DNA of 6,687 nt from Bryobacterales bacterium (lineage in GTDB: Bacteria; Acidobacteriota; Terriglobia; Bryobacterales; Bryobacteraceae): contig DNFG01000497.1 in NCBI GenBank assembly GCA_003487005.1, positions 1-6,687 of the forward strand. Reading direction: 5' to 3'. Positions 5,181-6,687 of this stretch are shown here, one piece after another (the first letter of the stretch is position 1; every line of letters starts with the position of its first letter). Below the pieces are notes generated by a model. It did no database searches, was not told the origin of the DNA, and saw only the letters and a list, made by a program, of their open reading frames with translations. A program made the translations under genes and the position numbers.

Positions 5181-6643
5181 CCGCGGGTGGCGCGGTGCTG
5201 TCCGCGGCCCTGCTCGCCGCGATCCTCCCTCCCTGGAAGGCAGCCTTTCTGGCTCCCGCGGCGTTGACCCCTTTGTTGTACGCCCTCACCCACGAATCGG
5301 GGTGGGGCCGCCGGTTTCTGACCGGCTGGCTCGCCGGATTCTGTTACTGGCTCGTGGTGTGCCACTGGATCGGCGATGTCCTCGCGGCTTACGGGGGACT
5401 GACGGGCCCGCTGGCCATCCTCGCCCTGATCGCCTTCGCCCTGGCGAAAGGACTCCATCTGGCCGTCTTTGCGGCCCTCGCGGGCCCGTTGCTGAAACGG
5501 CCGTGGGCGGTTCCGGCGGTTGCTGCCCTCTGGGTGGGGATCGAGAGGACTCACGGCCCGCTCGGGTTTGCCTGGCTCACACTCGGGAATGCGGGCCTTG
5601 AAATGGGATTGCCTGTCCGTCTGGCTCCGTTGGTGGGAGTCTATGGGATCTCGTTTGTCTTCGCGGCGTTGGCAACGGGGTTGGCGCTCGTGTTGTTGCG
5701 CAGGCCGCGCCGGGAGGTGGCCTGTCTGCTCGCACTGGGACTCCTCTGGTTGCTTCCCGCGGTGCAGTTGAAACAGGCCCCGGGCCGGGAGGCCGTCGTC
5801 ATGCAGCCCAACGTGCCCGCGGAGATGACCTGGACCCAGGAAGAAAAGGACCGCATGCTGCGGCAGTTGATGTATTCCACCCTCGCTCAGGCTATTGAGG
5901 TGGATCAAGCGGCGCCGGCGCTCCTTTTGTGGCCCGAGGCGCCCGCACCACTCTATTACTACCAGGACGAAACACTGCGCCGGGCGGCAGCCGAACTGAC
6001 CCGCCTGGCGAAAGCTCCATTCCTATTCGGCGGCGTTGCGTTCACGCCGAAACGTGAACCGTTGAATTCCGGGTTTCTGATCGACGCGCGCGGACAATTG
6101 GCCGGCCGCTATGACAAGCAGTTTCTGGTACCCTTCGGCGAATACATCCCGCCGGGATTCGGGTGGATCGAAAAGATATCAAGCGAGGCTGGCAATTATG
6201 CCGCCGGCCGGAAGGCCGGTGTATTTTCCACAGGCGAGAACCGGATTGGCGTGTTCATTTGCTACGAGTCGGCATTCCCGCACCTCGTCCGCGAGGCGGC
6301 CAGGGAGGGCGCGGAAGTTCTGATCAATTTGACGAATGACGGATATTTCGGCAAGTCCAGTGCGCCGAGAGAGCAACATCTGGCCCTGGCGCGCATGAGG
6401 GCCGTGGAGAACGGCCGCTGGCTTTTGCGTCCGGCCAATGACGGGCGCACGGCGGCAATTGATCCGGCGGGTCGGGTTTGGGATGAATTGCCGGATTTCG
6501 AAAGACAGTCAGGCCGGCTGCGTTTTGGCTGGATCCGCGAACAGACGGCATACACGATGTGGGGCGACTGGTTCGCGTGGTTGTGTCTCGCGGCGGGTTT
6601 GGGGGCGTGTGTGCTGGCGTGGATTCCGGTCTACCGGCCATAA
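5162..6643 (+). CDS. lnt: Apolipoprotein N-acyltransferase Lnt
   Basis: Lnt (493 aa; E. coli 512) is an inner-membrane enzyme that adds the third acyl chain, from phospholipid, to the N-terminal cysteine of lipoproteins, a step linked to Lol-dependent outer-membrane sorting. The N-terminal ~200 residues hold several hydrophobic helices (about 5-43, 53-70, 81-109, 113-127, 152-179, 186-202). A periplasmic nitrilase domain (about 208-465) follows, with a last helix near 470-490. The catalytic triad is visible: E259 in LLLWPEAP, K319 in YDKQFLVPFGEY, and C367 in ICYESAFP. The E327 of PFGEY corresponds to the extra essential glutamate in E. coli Lnt. TNDGYFG (391-397) is also typical. ATG 5162 is chosen; the frame is open to an ATG at 5057, but that would overlap lipA by over 120 nt and add unrelated residues. 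Only a weak AGG lies at a suitable distance, so reading probably depends on coupling with lipA. Confidence 0.96.
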   Translation: MRRWQLAAGGAVLSAALLAAILPPWKAAFLAPAALTPLLYALTHESGWGRRFLTGWLAGFCYWLVVCHWIGDVLAAYGGLTGPLAILALIAFALAKGLHLAVFAALAGPLLKRPWAVPAVAALWVGIERTHGPLGFAWLTLGNAGLEMGLPVRLAPLVGVYGISFVFAALATGLALVLLRRPRREVACLLALGLLWLLPAVQLKQAPGREAVVMQPNVPAEMTWTQEEKDRMLRQLMYSTLAQAIEVDQAAPALLLWPEAPAPLYYYQDETLRRAAAELTRLAKAPFLFGGVAFTPKREPLNSGFLIDARGQLAGRYDKQFLVPFGEYIPPGFGWIEKISSEAGNYAAGRKAGVFSTGENRIGVFICYESAFPHLVREAAREGAEVLINLTNDGYFGKSSAPREQHLALARMRAVENGRWLLRPANDGRTAAIDPAGRVWDELPDFERQSGRLRFGWIREQTAYTMWGDWFAWLCLAAGLGACVLAWIPVYRP

Positions 6644-6687
6644 AAGACTGCATCCTGGAACGCGAAAAGGCCCAGCCTGTGGTGGGG

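Noticed and set aside
5177..5908. 243-codon minus-strand frame within lnt
   Set aside because: It is rich in Gln, Arg, Glu and Pro, with no recognisable domain, and lies opposite an intact lnt carrying its full catalytic triad.
6631..6687. Minus-strand frame ending at TAG 6633-6631 (reads ...LFAFQDAVFYGR), possibly the tail of a converging gene
   Set aside because: Only 18 codons are visible before the window ends, with no motif. The plus strand is also open here, so neither can be preferred, and no terminator hairpin is convincing in 6644-6687.

Overview
The window is a GC-rich bacterial chromosomal segment, gene-dense and with no sign of mobile DNA. It has two divergent gene blocks facing away from a short intergenic region at about 3571-3630. 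The protein types (flagellar basal-body rod and MS-ring genes, LipA with a typical bacterial N-terminus, an Lnt that implies an outer membrane) and the base composition suggest a flagellated Gram-negative-type bacterium. My best guess is an Acidobacteriota member (Bryobacterales/Solibacter-like). This rests on general resemblance of the proteins and not on a search.

Minus strand, from about 3570 down to 1: a YkgJ-type cysteine-cluster protein, then flgB, flgC, fliE, fliF and the 5' part of fliG, which runs off the left edge. The order flgB-flgC-fliE-fliF-fliG is the classical core of a flagellar basal-body operon. These genes build the proximal rod (FlgB, FlgC), the rod/MS-ring adaptor (FliE), the MS ring (FliF) and the switch (FliG). 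Spacing is tight: flgB and flgC overlap by 4 nt, and the later gaps are 7, 19 and 4 nt, so the block is almost certainly one transcription unit. The cysteine-cluster gene sits 61 nt upstream of flgB in the same direction and may share or precede the operon promoter.

Plus strand, from 3631 to 6643: a single-pass membrane protein with a C-terminal SPOR (peptidoglycan-binding) domain, lipA (lipoyl synthase) and lnt (apolipoprotein N-acyltransferase). These overlap by 4 nt and 19 nt and look translationally coupled. The theme is loosely cell envelope, with lipoate synthesis as the metabolic outlier.

The 60 nt between the divergent blocks contains AT-richer sequence, a small inverted repeat and plausible but weak promoter elements in both directions. 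The last 44 nt after lnt hold no gene start or terminator that I can support. The region is mostly ordinary core-genome content. I see no clear novel system. The points most worth a second look are the cysteine-cluster gene at the head of a flagellar operon, its possibly leaderless transcript, and the coupled SPOR-lipA-lnt cassette.
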